Made by a program: the position numbers and the translations under genes. From JAEUKH01 sp964447205 (GTDB taxonomy: Bacteria > Myxococcota_A > Polyangia > Polyangiales > Ga0077539): 64,000 nucleotides of DNA. The stretch spans positions 143,073-207,072 of the forward strand of contig CAYUSB010000008.1 of NCBI GenBank assembly GCA_964447205.1. Reading direction: 5' to 3'. Of the stretch, positions 10,415 to 19,247 are shown piece after piece; positions within the stretch are counted from its first letter, which is position 1; each line of letters begins with the position of its first letter. Below the pieces are notes generated by a model. It saw nothing but the letters and a program-made list of their open reading frames with translations, made no database searches and was not told where the DNA came from.

Positions 10415-11653
10415 ATGGACTTCGAGCCGACCCCAAGGGCCCGTGAATACACCGAGCGGGTGCGGGAGTTTGTACAGACCCGGGTGAAGCCCCTGGAGCG
10501 CGCCCTCGCGGAGCGCGGGGCCTTCGCGGCGCACGACGGCGACTGGCACGCGTGGCAGGTCGCCTCCGAGGTCGAGGCCCTCAAGGCCGAAGCCCGCACC
10601 CAGGGCCTGTGGAACCTCTTCCTCCCCGATCCTGGCCCCGGTCCCGGCCTGAGCACCCTGGAGTACGCCCCCGTGGCCGAGGCCATGGGGCACAGCCTGC
10701 TCGCGCCCGAGGTCTTCAACTGCAGCGCCCCCGACACGGGCAACATGGAGGTGTTGCATCACTTCGCCTCCGAGGCCCTGAAGGCCCGATGGCTGGTGCC
10801 GCTCCTGGCCGGGGAGATCCGTTCGGTCTTCTGCATGACCGAGCCGGGGGTGGCCTCGTCGGACGCGACCAACATGGAGGCCACGGCGATTCCCGACGGA
10901 GACGAGGTGGTGCTCCACGGGCGCAAATGGTGGTCGACGGGCCTCGGGCATCCCAACGCCCGGGTGGCCATCTTCATGGGCCGAACGCCAGACTCCACCC
11001 AAGGGAAACACCAGCAGCACTCGATGGTGGTGGTCCCTCTGGATACGGCGGGGGTAAAGGTCGCGCGGATGTTGCCGGTCCTGGGGGACTATCACGCCCC
11101 GCAGGGTCACGGGGAGGTGGTGTTGGATGGGGTTCGGGTGCCGCGCGACCACGTGCTCGGGGGCTTAGGGATGGGCTTCGAGATCGCCCAGGCGCGTCTC
11201 GGCCCGGGGCGGATTCATCACTGCATGCGTTGCCTCGGGGCGGCCGAGGAGGCCCTCGGTCTGATGATCGATCGGGGATTGAGCCGGACGGCTTTTGGTC
11301 GCCCGTTGCTCGATCTCGGGGGCAACCGCGAGCGGGTGGCCGAGGCCCGGGTGGCCATCGACCAGGCCCGGCTCCTGACCCTGTACGCCGCGTGGAAGCT
11401 CGACCGGGTAGGGGCCCGGGCGGCCATGACGGAGATCTCGGCCATCAAGGTGGTCGCGCCGAACGTGCTGCAGCGGGTGGTCGACGACGCGATGCAGATG
11501 CACGGGGGGGCGGGGTTGTCGGGCGACACGGCCCTGGCGGGGTTCTTCGCCCAGGCCCGGAGCCTGCGTCTGGCCGATGGGCCGGACGAGGTGCACAAGC
11601 ACGTGATCGCGCGGATCGAGGTGGCCCGCCGCGGTCACGGCCGGGCGGGGTGA
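10415..11653 (+). CDS. Acyl-CoA dehydrogenase (ACAD10/11-like)
   Basis: Predicted 412 residues, normal for the family. It has the flavin-binding signature FCMTEPGVASSDATN, the beta-domain pattern DEVVLHGRKWWSTGL, and the C-terminal helical domain with FGRPLLDLGGNRERVAEARV, MQMHGGAGLSGDT and DGPDEVHKH near the end. The WW and DGPDEVH features match the ACAD10/11-type branch, which oxidises long or branched acyl-CoAs to enoyl-CoAs using FAD and electron-transfer flavoprotein. The start ATG has GAGGAG about nine bases upstream. It is the only beta-oxidation enzyme here, so its substrate cannot be deduced. Confidence 0.9.
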   Translation: MDFEPTPRAREYTERVREFVQTRVKPLERALAERGAFAAHDGDWHAWQVASEVEALKAEARTQGLWNLFLPDPGPGPGLSTLEYAPVAEAMGHSLLAPEVFNCSAPDTGNMEVLHHFASEALKARWLVPLLAGEIRSVFCMTEPGVASSDATNMEATAIPDGDEVVLHGRKWWSTGLGHPNARVAIFMGRTPDSTQGKHQQHSMVVVPLDTAGVKVARMLPVLGDYHAPQGHGEVVLDGVRVPRDHVLGGLGMGFEIAQARLGPGRIHHCMRCLGAAEEALGLMIDRGLSRTAFGRPLLDLGGNRERVAEARVAIDQARLLTLYAAWKLDRVGARAAMTEISAIKVVAPNVLQRVVDDAMQMHGGAGLSGDTALAGFFAQARSLRLADGPDEVHKHVIARIEVARRGHGRAG

Positions 11654-11872
11654 GGGGGCGGGGCTGGGCAGAGGGGGGCCGCGGTGGTCGCGGCTTCGGT
11701 TCCGGGTCCGTCCGTACCGCGAGACGAAGCCGGCGGTGGGTGTCGGTGGACCACTTCCCTCGCTGCGAGCGCATGCCGCCCACGGTCGTCGGGGACGCGT
11801 CGCACGCTGCAAACACAGCGTATTCCGTCGTGACATACCCTGTCTGCCTGGGGTTGCGTCCAGGAGTGGGCG

Positions 11873-12814
11873 GTGGCAGACGGAGCGGCCATGCGCAACG
11901 ACTGGGACGGCCGGTACAAAGACCTCGTGAGCGCGGCCCTGGAGGGCACGGGGGAGGTTCTGCGGGGCCTGGAGTCGGGGGCGGCGACGCAGCGGATGGA
12001 CGTGGTGTTTCGTCCCAACGCAACCCACCGCGCCGAGCGGCTCCAGCGGGGCCTGTTGGGCGCCCTTGTGGACGAAGGGGAGTGCGACCTGGAGCCCTTC
12101 CGCAACACGCCCTCGGTGGGTCGTGTGCGGGGGTGCGTTCGGCGTGCGTGGACCTACCATCACGTGCACCACTGCAACGAAGACGACGCCCGGGCCGAGG
12201 ACGCGGTGACGCGCGTGGTAGTGCTCTCCCCCGGGACACCCACAAGTGCAATCGAGACGTGGGCGATGCAGCCGCACCCGACCCTGCCGCGAGGGGTGTA
12301 CGTGACGAAACCCGGGGTGGGCCTGTGGATCGTGGCGATCGCGGAGCTGCCCGCCACACGCGAGACCCTGGCGCCCCGGCTGATGGGCCGCGGGCCAGTG
12401 CTGAAGCAGGCCCTGCGCGAGTTGGGGGCCCTTCCCGCCGGGGCATGGGAGCACAAGCTCACACGGATTCTGCTACGCTGGCGCCAGGAGGTGGCGACCA
12501 CCCTCCCGCGCTCCGAGGAAGACGAGGAATTCATGGAGACGACACACGAGACCTTCGAGCAGTGGGAGGAGCGCATCCGCCGGGAGAGCCTCCGTGATGG
12601 TCGCCAGCAAGGCCTCCGCGATGGGCGTCAGGAGGGGCTCCAACCGCTGCAGCATCAGTTCGCGCGGCGCCTCGGGCGTACCCTGACGGCGGCCGAACAG
12701 GCCACGCTGCTGGGCCGCTTCGACACGGTGGGCCCCGACCGCCTCGGCGACGTCGTGCTCGACCTCACCCCCGACGCCCTCGCCGCCTGGCTCGCCGACC
12801 CCGACGCGCGATAG
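11873..12814 (+). CDS. Hypothetical protein with DUF4351-like C-terminus, distantly Rpn/YhgA-like
   Basis: Predicted 313 residues from a GTG preceded by AGGAG at good spacing. The middle contains ETWAMQ, LWIVAIAELPATRETL and LMGRGPVLKQALREL, a layout seen in Myxococcota relatives of the Rpn/YhgA PD-(D/E)xK group; I cannot identify the catalytic residues. A short repeat RESLRDGRQQGLRDGRQEGL links to a helical end (QHQFARRLGRTLTAAEQATL) resembling DUF4351. Rpn proteins promote RecA-independent recombination, but that function should not be assumed here. Convergent with trxB. The 219 bases upstream hold no gene and are less GC-rich than the neighbours. Confidence 0.65.
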   Translation: MADGAAMRNDWDGRYKDLVSAALEGTGEVLRGLESGAATQRMDVVFRPNATHRAERLQRGLLGALVDEGECDLEPFRNTPSVGRVRGCVRRAWTYHHVHHCNEDDARAEDAVTRVVVLSPGTPTSAIETWAMQPHPTLPRGVYVTKPGVGLWIVAIAELPATRETLAPRLMGRGPVLKQALRELGALPAGAWEHKLTRILLRWRQEVATTLPRSEEDEEFMETTHETFEQWEERIRRESLRDGRQQGLRDGRQEGLQPLQHQFARRLGRTLTAAEQATLLGRFDTVGPDRLGDVVLDLTPDALAAWLADPDAR

Positions 12815-12824
12815 CGCCGCCGCT

Positions 12825-13775
12825 CTATGCCTCCTGGGCGGAGATCCAGCGCTCGGCGTCGATGGCGGCCATGCAGCCCGTGCCCGCGGCCGTGACGGCC
12901 TGGCGGTACACGTGGTCGGCCACGTCGCCGCACGCGAACACCCCCGGCAGATTGGTGTACGTGCTGCCCGACTGCACCCGGACGTAGCCGTTGTCGTGGG
13001 CCTCGACCTGGCCCAGAAAGAGCTGCGAGGCCGGGGTGTGCCCGATGGCCACGAAGACCGCGTCGATGGGCATCTCCTCCAGGGCGCCCGAATGGGCGTC
13101 GCGCAGGACCACCGAGGTGACCTTCTTCTTCGACACGTCGCGGATCTCCTCGACCGTGCGGTGCCACATGAAGCGGATGCGCTCGTGTTTGAAGGCCCGG
13201 GCCTGCATGATCTTGCTCGCCCGCAGGTCGCCCTCGCCGCGGCGGACCACCACGGTCACGCTCCGGCACAGGTTGGCGAGGTACAGGGCCTCTTCGAGGG
13301 CCGTGTCGCCGCCCCCCACCACGATCACGTCCTGGCCCTTGAAGAACGACCCGTCGCAGGTGGCGCACGCGCTCACCCCGTGGTTTTGCAGGGCGGTCTC
13401 GCCGGGGCAGCCGATCCATTTGGCCACGGCCCCGGTGGCGAGGATGACGGTCTTGGTCTCGATGGGCTCCGGCAGGGACTCCAGGTACACCCGCTTGGGC
13501 GTCGGGCCGAGCTCGACCTTGACGGCGTCTTCGGTGAAGAACCGGGTGCCGAAGCGCTCGGCCTGGGCCCGCAGGATCTCCATCAGCTTGGGGCCGGTGA
13601 CCCCGTCGGCGAAGCCCGGGTAGTTTTCCACCTCGGTGGTGATCATGAGCTGGCCCCCGGGCTGGTGGTCGCTGCCGAGGCCCTCGACGACGACGGGGCG
13701 GAGGTTGGCGCGGGCGGCGTAGATGGCGGCGGTGAGGCCCGCAGGCCCGCTGCCGAGGATGACGACGTTTTCCAT
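12825..13775 (-). CDS. trxB: Thioredoxin reductase (NADPH)
   Basis: Predicted 316 residues, the expected size. The N-terminal FAD site is ENVVILGSGPAGLTAAIYAARA, here split across residues 2-23; GGQLMITTEVENYPGF follows. The redox-active CATC motif sits in SACATCDGSFF, the NADPH site is VIVVGGGDTALEEALYL, and the C-terminal FAD motif is GVFACGDVADHVYRQ. It reduces thioredoxin in the cytoplasm. It is last in a minus-strand block after tsaD, a small membrane protein and gcvH, 50 bases downstream of gcvH. A thioredoxin-like lipoprotein lies near 21 kb, but it is periplasmic and not a direct substrate. Confidence 0.95.
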   Translation of the reverse strand: MENVVILGSGPAGLTAAIYAARANLRPVVVEGLGSDHQPGGQLMITTEVENYPGFADGVTGPKLMEILRAQAERFGTRFFTEDAVKVELGPTPKRVYLESLPEPIETKTVILATGAVAKWIGCPGETALQNHGVSACATCDGSFFKGQDVIVVGGGDTALEEALYLANLCRSVTVVVRRGEGDLRASKIMQARAFKHERIRFMWHRTVEEIRDVSKKKVTSVVLRDAHSGALEEMPIDAVFVAIGHTPASQLFLGQVEAHDNGYVRVQSGSTYTNLPGVFACGDVADHVYRQAVTAAGTGCMAAIDAERWISAQEA

Positions 13776-13825
13776 GATCGGGGGCCCTATGTAGGGGGAC
13801 AGGCGGCGGGCGGCAACGGCAACGG

Positions 13826-14215
13826 CTACGCGGCGCCGAGGAGGGCCCGGTAGGCCTCGGGGTCGAGCAGACCCGCGAGGGGGTCGACGCCTTCGGGGGC
13901 CTCGATGACGACCATCCACGCGGCGTAGGGGTCGTCGTTGAGGGCCTCGGGGGCGTCGTTGAGGGCTGCGTTGATCTCGACCAGGGTGCCCGCGAGGGGG
14001 GCGTACAGGTCGCTCACGGCCTTGACGCTCTCGACCACGCCGAAGGCCGCCCCGGCCGCGAGGACGTCTCCGAGCTTCTTGTCGACGCTCACGAGGGTCA
14101 CGTCGCCGAGCTCGTCGACGGCGTGGCGGGTGATCCCCACCGTGACGCGTCGCCCCTCGGCCCGGGCCCACTCGTGCTCCTTCGTGTACTTCAGCCCGTC
14201 GGGAACATCAGCCAT
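13826..14215 (-). CDS. gcvH: Glycine cleavage system H protein
   Basis: Predicted 129 residues, the typical length. It shows YTKEHEWAR at the N-terminus, GITRHAVDELGDVTLV, and the lipoyl-lysine region GVVESVKAVSDLYAPLAG, followed by NDAPEALNDDPYAAWMV. GcvH carries the lipoyl arm between the P, T and L proteins of glycine cleavage. No gcvP or gcvT is nearby. The second in-frame ATG was chosen because GGAGG lies eight bases before it but only two bases before the first ATG. Upstream on the same strand is a small membrane protein and downstream is trxB. Confidence 0.95.
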   Translation of the reverse strand: MADVPDGLKYTKEHEWARAEGRRVTVGITRHAVDELGDVTLVSVDKKLGDVLAAGAAFGVVESVKAVSDLYAPLAGTLVEINAALNDAPEALNDDPYAAWMVVIEAPEGVDPLAGLLDPEAYRALLGAA

Positions 14216-14260
14216 CGTCATCGCCTCCGTACGCCGCGCTCGCCGCGGCGGGAATCACTG

Positions 14261-14515
14261 TCAGGGCGCGGCGGCGTCGGCGCTCGGGGCGCCACCGTCG
14301 GTCGCGGCGTTGGACGGGTCGAGCACGCCGGGGGAGATGAAGAGGTACACGCCCAGGGCCCCGAAGAGCAGCAGGGCGAGACCCACCAGGGGCAACCAGC
14401 CGGGGGTGCGGAGGGGATCTTCCTCGGGGGCGTGGTGCTCGTGCCCGTGGTGCGTGCCGTGGGAGGCCCCGGGGGGCGCTCCGTGGTCGTCGTGATGGGC
14501 GTGCGGGTCTGCCAT
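14261..14515 (-). CDS. Small His-rich single-span membrane protein, unknown
   Basis: Predicted 84 residues. The N-terminal ~28 residues hold about ten His in clusters (HAHHDDHG, HGTHHGHEHH), followed by one transmembrane segment (WLPLVGLALLLFGALGVYLF) and an Ala/Asp/Pro-rich tail. The His cluster could bind Ni, Zn, Cu or heme iron, but this is inference from composition. It lies between tsaD (35 bases) and gcvH (45 bases) on the same strand, so it is probably co-transcribed with housekeeping genes. No family recognised. Confidence 0.72.
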   Translation of the reverse strand: MADPHAHHDDHGAPPGASHGTHHGHEHHAPEEDPLRTPGWLPLVGLALLLFGALGVYLFISPGVLDPSNAATDGGAPSADAAAP

Positions 14516-14550
14516 GGCGGGGGCGTTGGTAGCCCTGTTTGGGGCGAAAC

Positions 14551-15630
<1,080 letters not shown>

Positions 15631-15749
15631 CACTTGTGATCTGCCGTGGTCTGTGCTGCGATGCGCGCGCGGCGGCGCGGGTCTCATACCGTACCGCGTC
15701 CCACCGGGGTCCCAATACCCCAATGCGCCTATCATCCTTCAGGAACAAG

Positions 15750-16868
15750 ATGTCCGACGACCCGACCAAGCGCACCGTAAAACGCGCCCCGAAGCCCGCC
15801 CCCAAGGCCACGAAGCCCGCCGCGAAGCCTGCCCCCAAGGCGACGAAGCCCGCTGCGAAGCCCGCTGCGAAGCCCGTTGCGAAGCCCGCTGCCAAGACCA
15901 CGAAGCCCGCCGTCAAGGCCACGAAGCCCGCGGCGAAGCCCGCGGCGAAGCCCGCGGCGAAGCCCGCGGCCAAGACCACGAAGCCCGTGGCGAAGCCCGC
16001 CGCCAGGGCTACGACGGCGAAGCCCGCGGCCAGGGCCACGAAGCCCGCGGCCAGGGCCACGACGGCGAGGCCCGCTGCGAAGCCCGTCGCCAGGGCCACG
16101 AAGCCCGCGGCAAAGCCCGCGGCGAAGCCCACCTCCCGGTCGGCGTCGAAGGCCGAGGTGTGGACGACGGAGAAGCCCGCGGGGCGGTCTGCGGCGAAGA
16201 CCCCGGCGGCGAAGCCCGCGGCGCGCGCTGCGGCCAGGGCCCCGACGACGAAGCCCGGGGCACGGACCGCCGCGAAGCCCGCGGCCAAGGCCACGACGGC
16301 CCGGGCCACGACGGCGAAGCCCGCGGCCAGGGCCACGATGCAGGCCCGGGTGGCCTCCAGCGTGTCGAAGGCCCTGAAATCGGCCGGGACCCCGGGGCCC
16401 GGAGAGGGCAAGAAGAAGCGCAAGAAGGCGGCCGTGGCGACCCCGGAGGCGACCGATCCGACGGTGGCCCGACGGGAGGCCGCCCAACAGCTCGCCACCT
16501 GGATCGCCGTGGTGGGCATGGAGAAGAAGGCCGAGCGGATCGAGATCATCGACATCTCGGAGAAGGTCGACTACGCCGACTTCCTCGTGCTGATGTCGGG
16601 GCGCAGCGACCGGCAGGTGCAGGCCCTGGCCAGCGGGGTCGACGACGCCCTGCGGCAGCGGGGACACCGGGCCCAGGGGATCGAGGGGCTCTCGCAGGGG
16701 CACTGGGTCCTCGTCGATTTCGGCGACGTGATCGTGCATGTGTTCCTCGACGAGGCCCGGCGGTACTACGACCTCGAGAGCCTGTGGATGGACGCCCGGA
16801 GGGTGCCCTACGACGGGGCCGAGCTCCCGCCCCCGCGGCCTTCGCGGGCGCCCCCGCCGCCCGTATGA
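15750..16868 (+). CDS. rsfS: Ribosomal silencing factor RsfS with long histone-like Lys/Ala/Pro N-terminal tail
   Basis: Predicted 372 residues against about 110-135 for usual RsfS. The first ~238 residues are almost entirely Lys, Ala, Pro, Thr and Arg in units such as KPAAKPAAK, KATKPAAK and RATTAKPAA, resembling histone H1 or bacterial Hc2-type tails. The C-terminal 134 residues are RsfS: ERIEIIDISEKVDYADFLVL, SGRSDRQVQALA, GLSQGHWVLVDFGDVIVHVF and ARRYYDLESLW. RsfS binds uL14 and prevents 30S-50S joining. The ATG with AGGA just upstream was used; another ATG lies nine codons earlier. No stop separates tail and domain. It overlaps rlmH by an ATGA junction, the standard rsfS-rlmH neighbourhood, which supports the RsfS call. 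Many direct repeats make the tail-coding DNA prone to length change. Confidence 0.9.
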   Translation: MSDDPTKRTVKRAPKPAPKATKPAAKPAPKATKPAAKPAAKPVAKPAAKTTKPAVKATKPAAKPAAKPAAKPAAKTTKPVAKPAARATTAKPAARATKPAARATTARPAAKPVARATKPAAKPAAKPTSRSASKAEVWTTEKPAGRSAAKTPAAKPAARAAARAPTTKPGARTAAKPAAKATTARATTAKPAARATMQARVASSVSKALKSAGTPGPGEGKKKRKKAAVATPEATDPTVARREAAQQLATWIAVVGMEKKAERIEIIDISEKVDYADFLVLMSGRSDRQVQALASGVDDALRQRGHRAQGIEGLSQGHWVLVDFGDVIVHVFLDEARRYYDLESLWMDARRVPYDGAELPPPRPSRAPPPPV

Positions 16869-17314
16869 AGCTGAGCCTCGCGGCCGTCGGACGCATCAAG
16901 GAGCCTGAGCTCCGGACCCTCCTCGACGACTACTACGGCCGCATCCGTCGGTACGCCGACTTCACCGAGACCGAGCTCCGCGACGACCCGCGCCCCGACC
17001 GGGTGGTTCAGCAGTTTGAGCGGGCCCTCGGCGCCCAGGGCCCCCGGGGCCAGCTCGTCACCCTGGAGATCGACGGAGACCGTCTGGGCAGCGAGGCCTT
17101 CGCCGCCCGGGTGGGCGCCTCGCTGGAGTCCGGGGCGATCCCGGTCTTCGCCATCGGAGGGGCGGAAGGGTTGCCCGAGGCCGTACGTTCTCGTGCCCGG
17201 TGGCGGCTCTCGCTCGGCCCGATGACCCTGCCCCACCGCCTCGCCCGCCTCATCCTCGCCGAACAGCTCTACCGGGCCTTCTCCATCCTCAAGGGCGAAC
17301 CCTACAACAAGTAA
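16865..17314 (+). CDS. rlmH: 23S rRNA (pseudouridine1915-N3)-methyltransferase RlmH
   Basis: Predicted 149 residues, close to the family length (~155). SPOUT-fold motifs are clear: VFAIGGAEGLP (SAM-binding loop) and the C-terminal knot SLGPMTLPHRLARLILAEQL ending in GEPYNK. RlmH methylates pseudouridine 1915 in helix 69 of the assembled ribosome. Its start overlaps the rsfS stop by four bases, so the two are translationally coupled, as is common for this pair. A GC-rich hairpin follows the stop. Confidence 0.95.
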   Translation: MKLSLAAVGRIKEPELRTLLDDYYGRIRRYADFTETELRDDPRPDRVVQQFERALGAQGPRGQLVTLEIDGDRLGSEAFAARVGASLESGAIPVFAIGGAEGLPEAVRSRARWRLSLGPMTLPHRLARLILAEQLYRAFSILKGEPYNK

Positions 17315-17331
17315 CCCTCGCCCCCTCCCGA

Positions 17332-17350
17332 GGGCCCCGCGGAGGGGCCC
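17332..17350 (+). terminator. GC hairpin between rlmH and the P450 gene
   Basis: GGGCCCC and GGGGCCC form a perfect seven-base stem around GCGGA, starting 17 bases after the rlmH stop. There is no T-run, so it is a weak candidate for an intrinsic terminator; it may attenuate rlmH-to-P450 readthrough or be chance in GC-rich DNA. Confidence 0.3.
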
Positions 17351-17373
17351 GTCGTACCGCAGGAGTCGCCGCC

Positions 17374-18723
17374 ATGTCCTTGCCGCCCGGCCCCCCCAAG
17401 GTTGCCCCCTACTTCGCGATGCGCTGGCTCCGCGACCCCTTCGCCATGATGGCCGACTGCCGGGCCCGCTACGGCGAGACTTTTACGGTACACCTCGGGG
17501 TCCTGCCCCCGATGGTGATGGTGTCGCAGCCCGACCACGTGCGGGAGGTGTTCGCCTCCGGGGGCGACGACATGCACGCGGGCAAGCTGGCTACGGGGCT
17601 GCGGCCCTTCCTGGGCGAGCGTTCGTTGCTCGTGCTCGACGGGCCCGCCCACCGCCGGATGCGACGGCTCCTCATGCCCCCCTTCCAGGGCGAGCGCATG
17701 GAGCACTACGGGGCCCAGATGGTCGACATCACCCACGCCTCGGTCGACGCCTGGCCCCTCGGACAGGCCTTCCCCGTGCATCGCCCCATGCAGTCGATCA
17801 CCATGGAGGTGATCCTCCGGACGGTCTTCGGCCTCGACGCGGTGGAGGGCCGGGACACCCTGCGTACGGTCCTCACCGAGCTCCTCGACATCGCCGCGTG
17901 GCCGGGGCTCCTCCTGCCCGCCATGCAGCTCGACCTGGGGCCCTGGAGCCCCTGGGGGAAGTTTGTCCGCAAGGCCGAGCGGGCCGACGGGCTTCTCCGG
18001 GCCCTGATCGAACGGCGCCGCCGGGAGGGCACCGCGGGCCGCACCGACATCCTCTCGATGATGCTCAACGCCCGCGACGAGGACGGCTCCCAACTCGGCG
18101 ACGACGACCTCCGCGACGAGCTCGTGACCCTCCTGGTGGCCGGCCACGAGACCACGGCCACGGCCCTGTCCTGGGCCTTCCACTGCCTCCTCGGGGCCCC
18201 CGCGGTGCTCGGTCGGTTGCAGGACGAGGTCGACGCCGCGGCCCGCGAAGGCCTGGAGCCCGCCCGGGTGGCGAAGCTCGAATACCTCGACGCCGTCGTG
18301 CGCGAGTCGCTGCGCCTGCGTCCCATCATCCCCCTCGTGGGCCGCATCCTCCAGGAGCCCAGGCGCATCGCGGGGTGGGACCTCCCCGCCGGGGTGGCCG
18401 TGTCCCCGTCGATCTACCTCGCCCACCGTCGGCCCGAGGTCTTCCCCGATCCCGAGCGCTTCGACCCCACACGGTTTCTGGAGCGGAAGGTGAGCCCGAC
18501 GGAGTGGTTCCCGTTTGGGGGCGGGGTGCGGCGGTGCATCGGGATGGCCTTCGCCCTGTACGAGATGAAGATGGTGCTCGCCACCGTGATGTCTCGTGCC
18601 CGCCTCCGGGCGGCCCCGGGCCCTGCCGTGCGCGCGGTCCGACGGAGCATCACCATGGCCCCCTCGGGCGGCACCCCGGTGGTCCTGGAGTCCCGCACCC
18701 TGCGCTGGCCCAAGGCGGCCTGA
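17374..18723 (+). CDS. Cytochrome P450
   Basis: Predicted 449 residues. The N-terminus is a proline-rich hinge (SLPPGPPKVAP) without a membrane anchor. Key motifs: I-helix AGHETTATAL, K-helix ESLRLRP (ExxR), DPERFDPTRF, and heme loop FGGGVRRCIGMAFA with the axial Cys. The layout resembles bacterial CYP110-like soluble P450s that hydroxylate fatty acids or terpenes; the substrate cannot be read from sequence. AGGAG sits about eight bases before the ATG. No ferredoxin or reductase gene is adjacent. The stop codon coincides with the first bases of a repeat element, so the extreme 3' end may have been set by insertion. Confidence 0.93.
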   Translation: MSLPPGPPKVAPYFAMRWLRDPFAMMADCRARYGETFTVHLGVLPPMVMVSQPDHVREVFASGGDDMHAGKLATGLRPFLGERSLLVLDGPAHRRMRRLLMPPFQGERMEHYGAQMVDITHASVDAWPLGQAFPVHRPMQSITMEVILRTVFGLDAVEGRDTLRTVLTELLDIAAWPGLLLPAMQLDLGPWSPWGKFVRKAERADGLLRALIERRRREGTAGRTDILSMMLNARDEDGSQLGDDDLRDELVTLLVAGHETTATALSWAFHCLLGAPAVLGRLQDEVDAAAREGLEPARVAKLEYLDAVVRESLRLRPIIPLVGRILQEPRRIAGWDLPAGVAVSPSIYLAHRRPEVFPDPERFDPTRFLERKVSPTEWFPFGGGVRRCIGMAFALYEMKMVLATVMSRARLRAAPGPAVRAVRRSITMAPSGGTPVVLESRTLRWPKAA

Positions 18724-18838
18724 GTACTGCACCGCGCAAGTTCGTACCCAGATCGGGGAGGATGGCGCCAGGCCCGGCGGCCCTCACCCCATCCTGTTCG
18801 TGCGTCACCCATCTACCCTCTCCCGTAACCGGGAGAGG
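18722..18838 (+). repeat. Inverted-repeat element, copy A (half element)
   Basis: Begins at GAGTACTG directly on the P450 stop and shares CCGCGCAAGTT, CGGGGAGGATGGCGCCAGG and GGCGGCCCTC with a second copy about 300 bases on. It ends in the hairpin CCTCTCCC-GTAACC-GGGAGAGG (8-base stem). Aligned with the reverse complement of the right half of the next element it matches throughout, including the spacer before the hairpin. It has no coding potential. Interpreted as one arm of a small MITE-like or REP-type element. Confidence 0.65.
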
Positions 18839-19020
18839 ATTCCGTTCTGCAGCTAGAATCGAAGGAGTAGTGATGTGTCGGGCCGCATGGGGAGAGGTCC
18901 TCTCCTCTGCGGCGCGTAGCCCAGTTATATCTTTTTTGGCTGATGTTTGCCCACAAAAATATCTTGTGCTCGGCTGCGCTCGGAATTTCCCGTCGGCCGA
19001 CAGGTACCCCGCGGGTTGGC
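18839..19020. other. Non-coding spacer with A+T-rich patch between repeat copies
   Basis: No gene seen. It holds a near-palindrome (GGAGAGG-T-CCTCTCC) and an unusually A+T-rich stretch with runs such as CTTTTTTGG and CACAAAAATATC, unlike the rest of the window. The part from GTAGTGATGTG to GGGGAGAGG weakly resembles the right arm of the neighbouring element, so copy A may extend further in decayed form. Confidence 0.4.
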
Positions 19021-19240
19021 TGAGTACTGTACCGCGCCAGTTTGTGCCCAGGTCGGGGAGGATGGCGCCAGGCTTGGCGGCCCTCGCCCACTCTATTCTC
19101 ACGGTACGACGGCCCCCTCTCCCGGTCACGGGAGAAGGGAAATGGGTGATGTGCGAACAATATTGGGTGAGGGCCACCGGGCCACCGGGCCGCCAGGCCT
19201 CCCCAAATCTGGGCACAAACTTGTGCGGAGCGGTACTGAC
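19021..19240. repeat. Inverted-repeat element, complete copy (two arms, MITE-like)
   Basis: The left arm (AGTACTGTACCGCGCC, GTTTGTGCCCAGGTCGGGG) is repeated as reverse complement at the right end (CCCCAAATCTGGGCACAAAC, then GCGGAGCGGTACT). The arms meet at a central hairpin TCTCCCG-GTCA-CGGGAGA. Overall about 220 bases with imperfect terminal inverted repeats of about 45 bases and no open frame. It lies ten bases from the stop of a MYXO-CTERM gene, between two convergent genes. No clear target-site duplication was found by eye. Confidence 0.65.
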
Positions 19241-19247
19241 CGCCCCG

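Noticed and set aside
15750..16463. Separate histone-like gene in front of rsfS
   Set aside because: No stop, ribosome site or start separates it from the RsfS domain; the frame is continuous.
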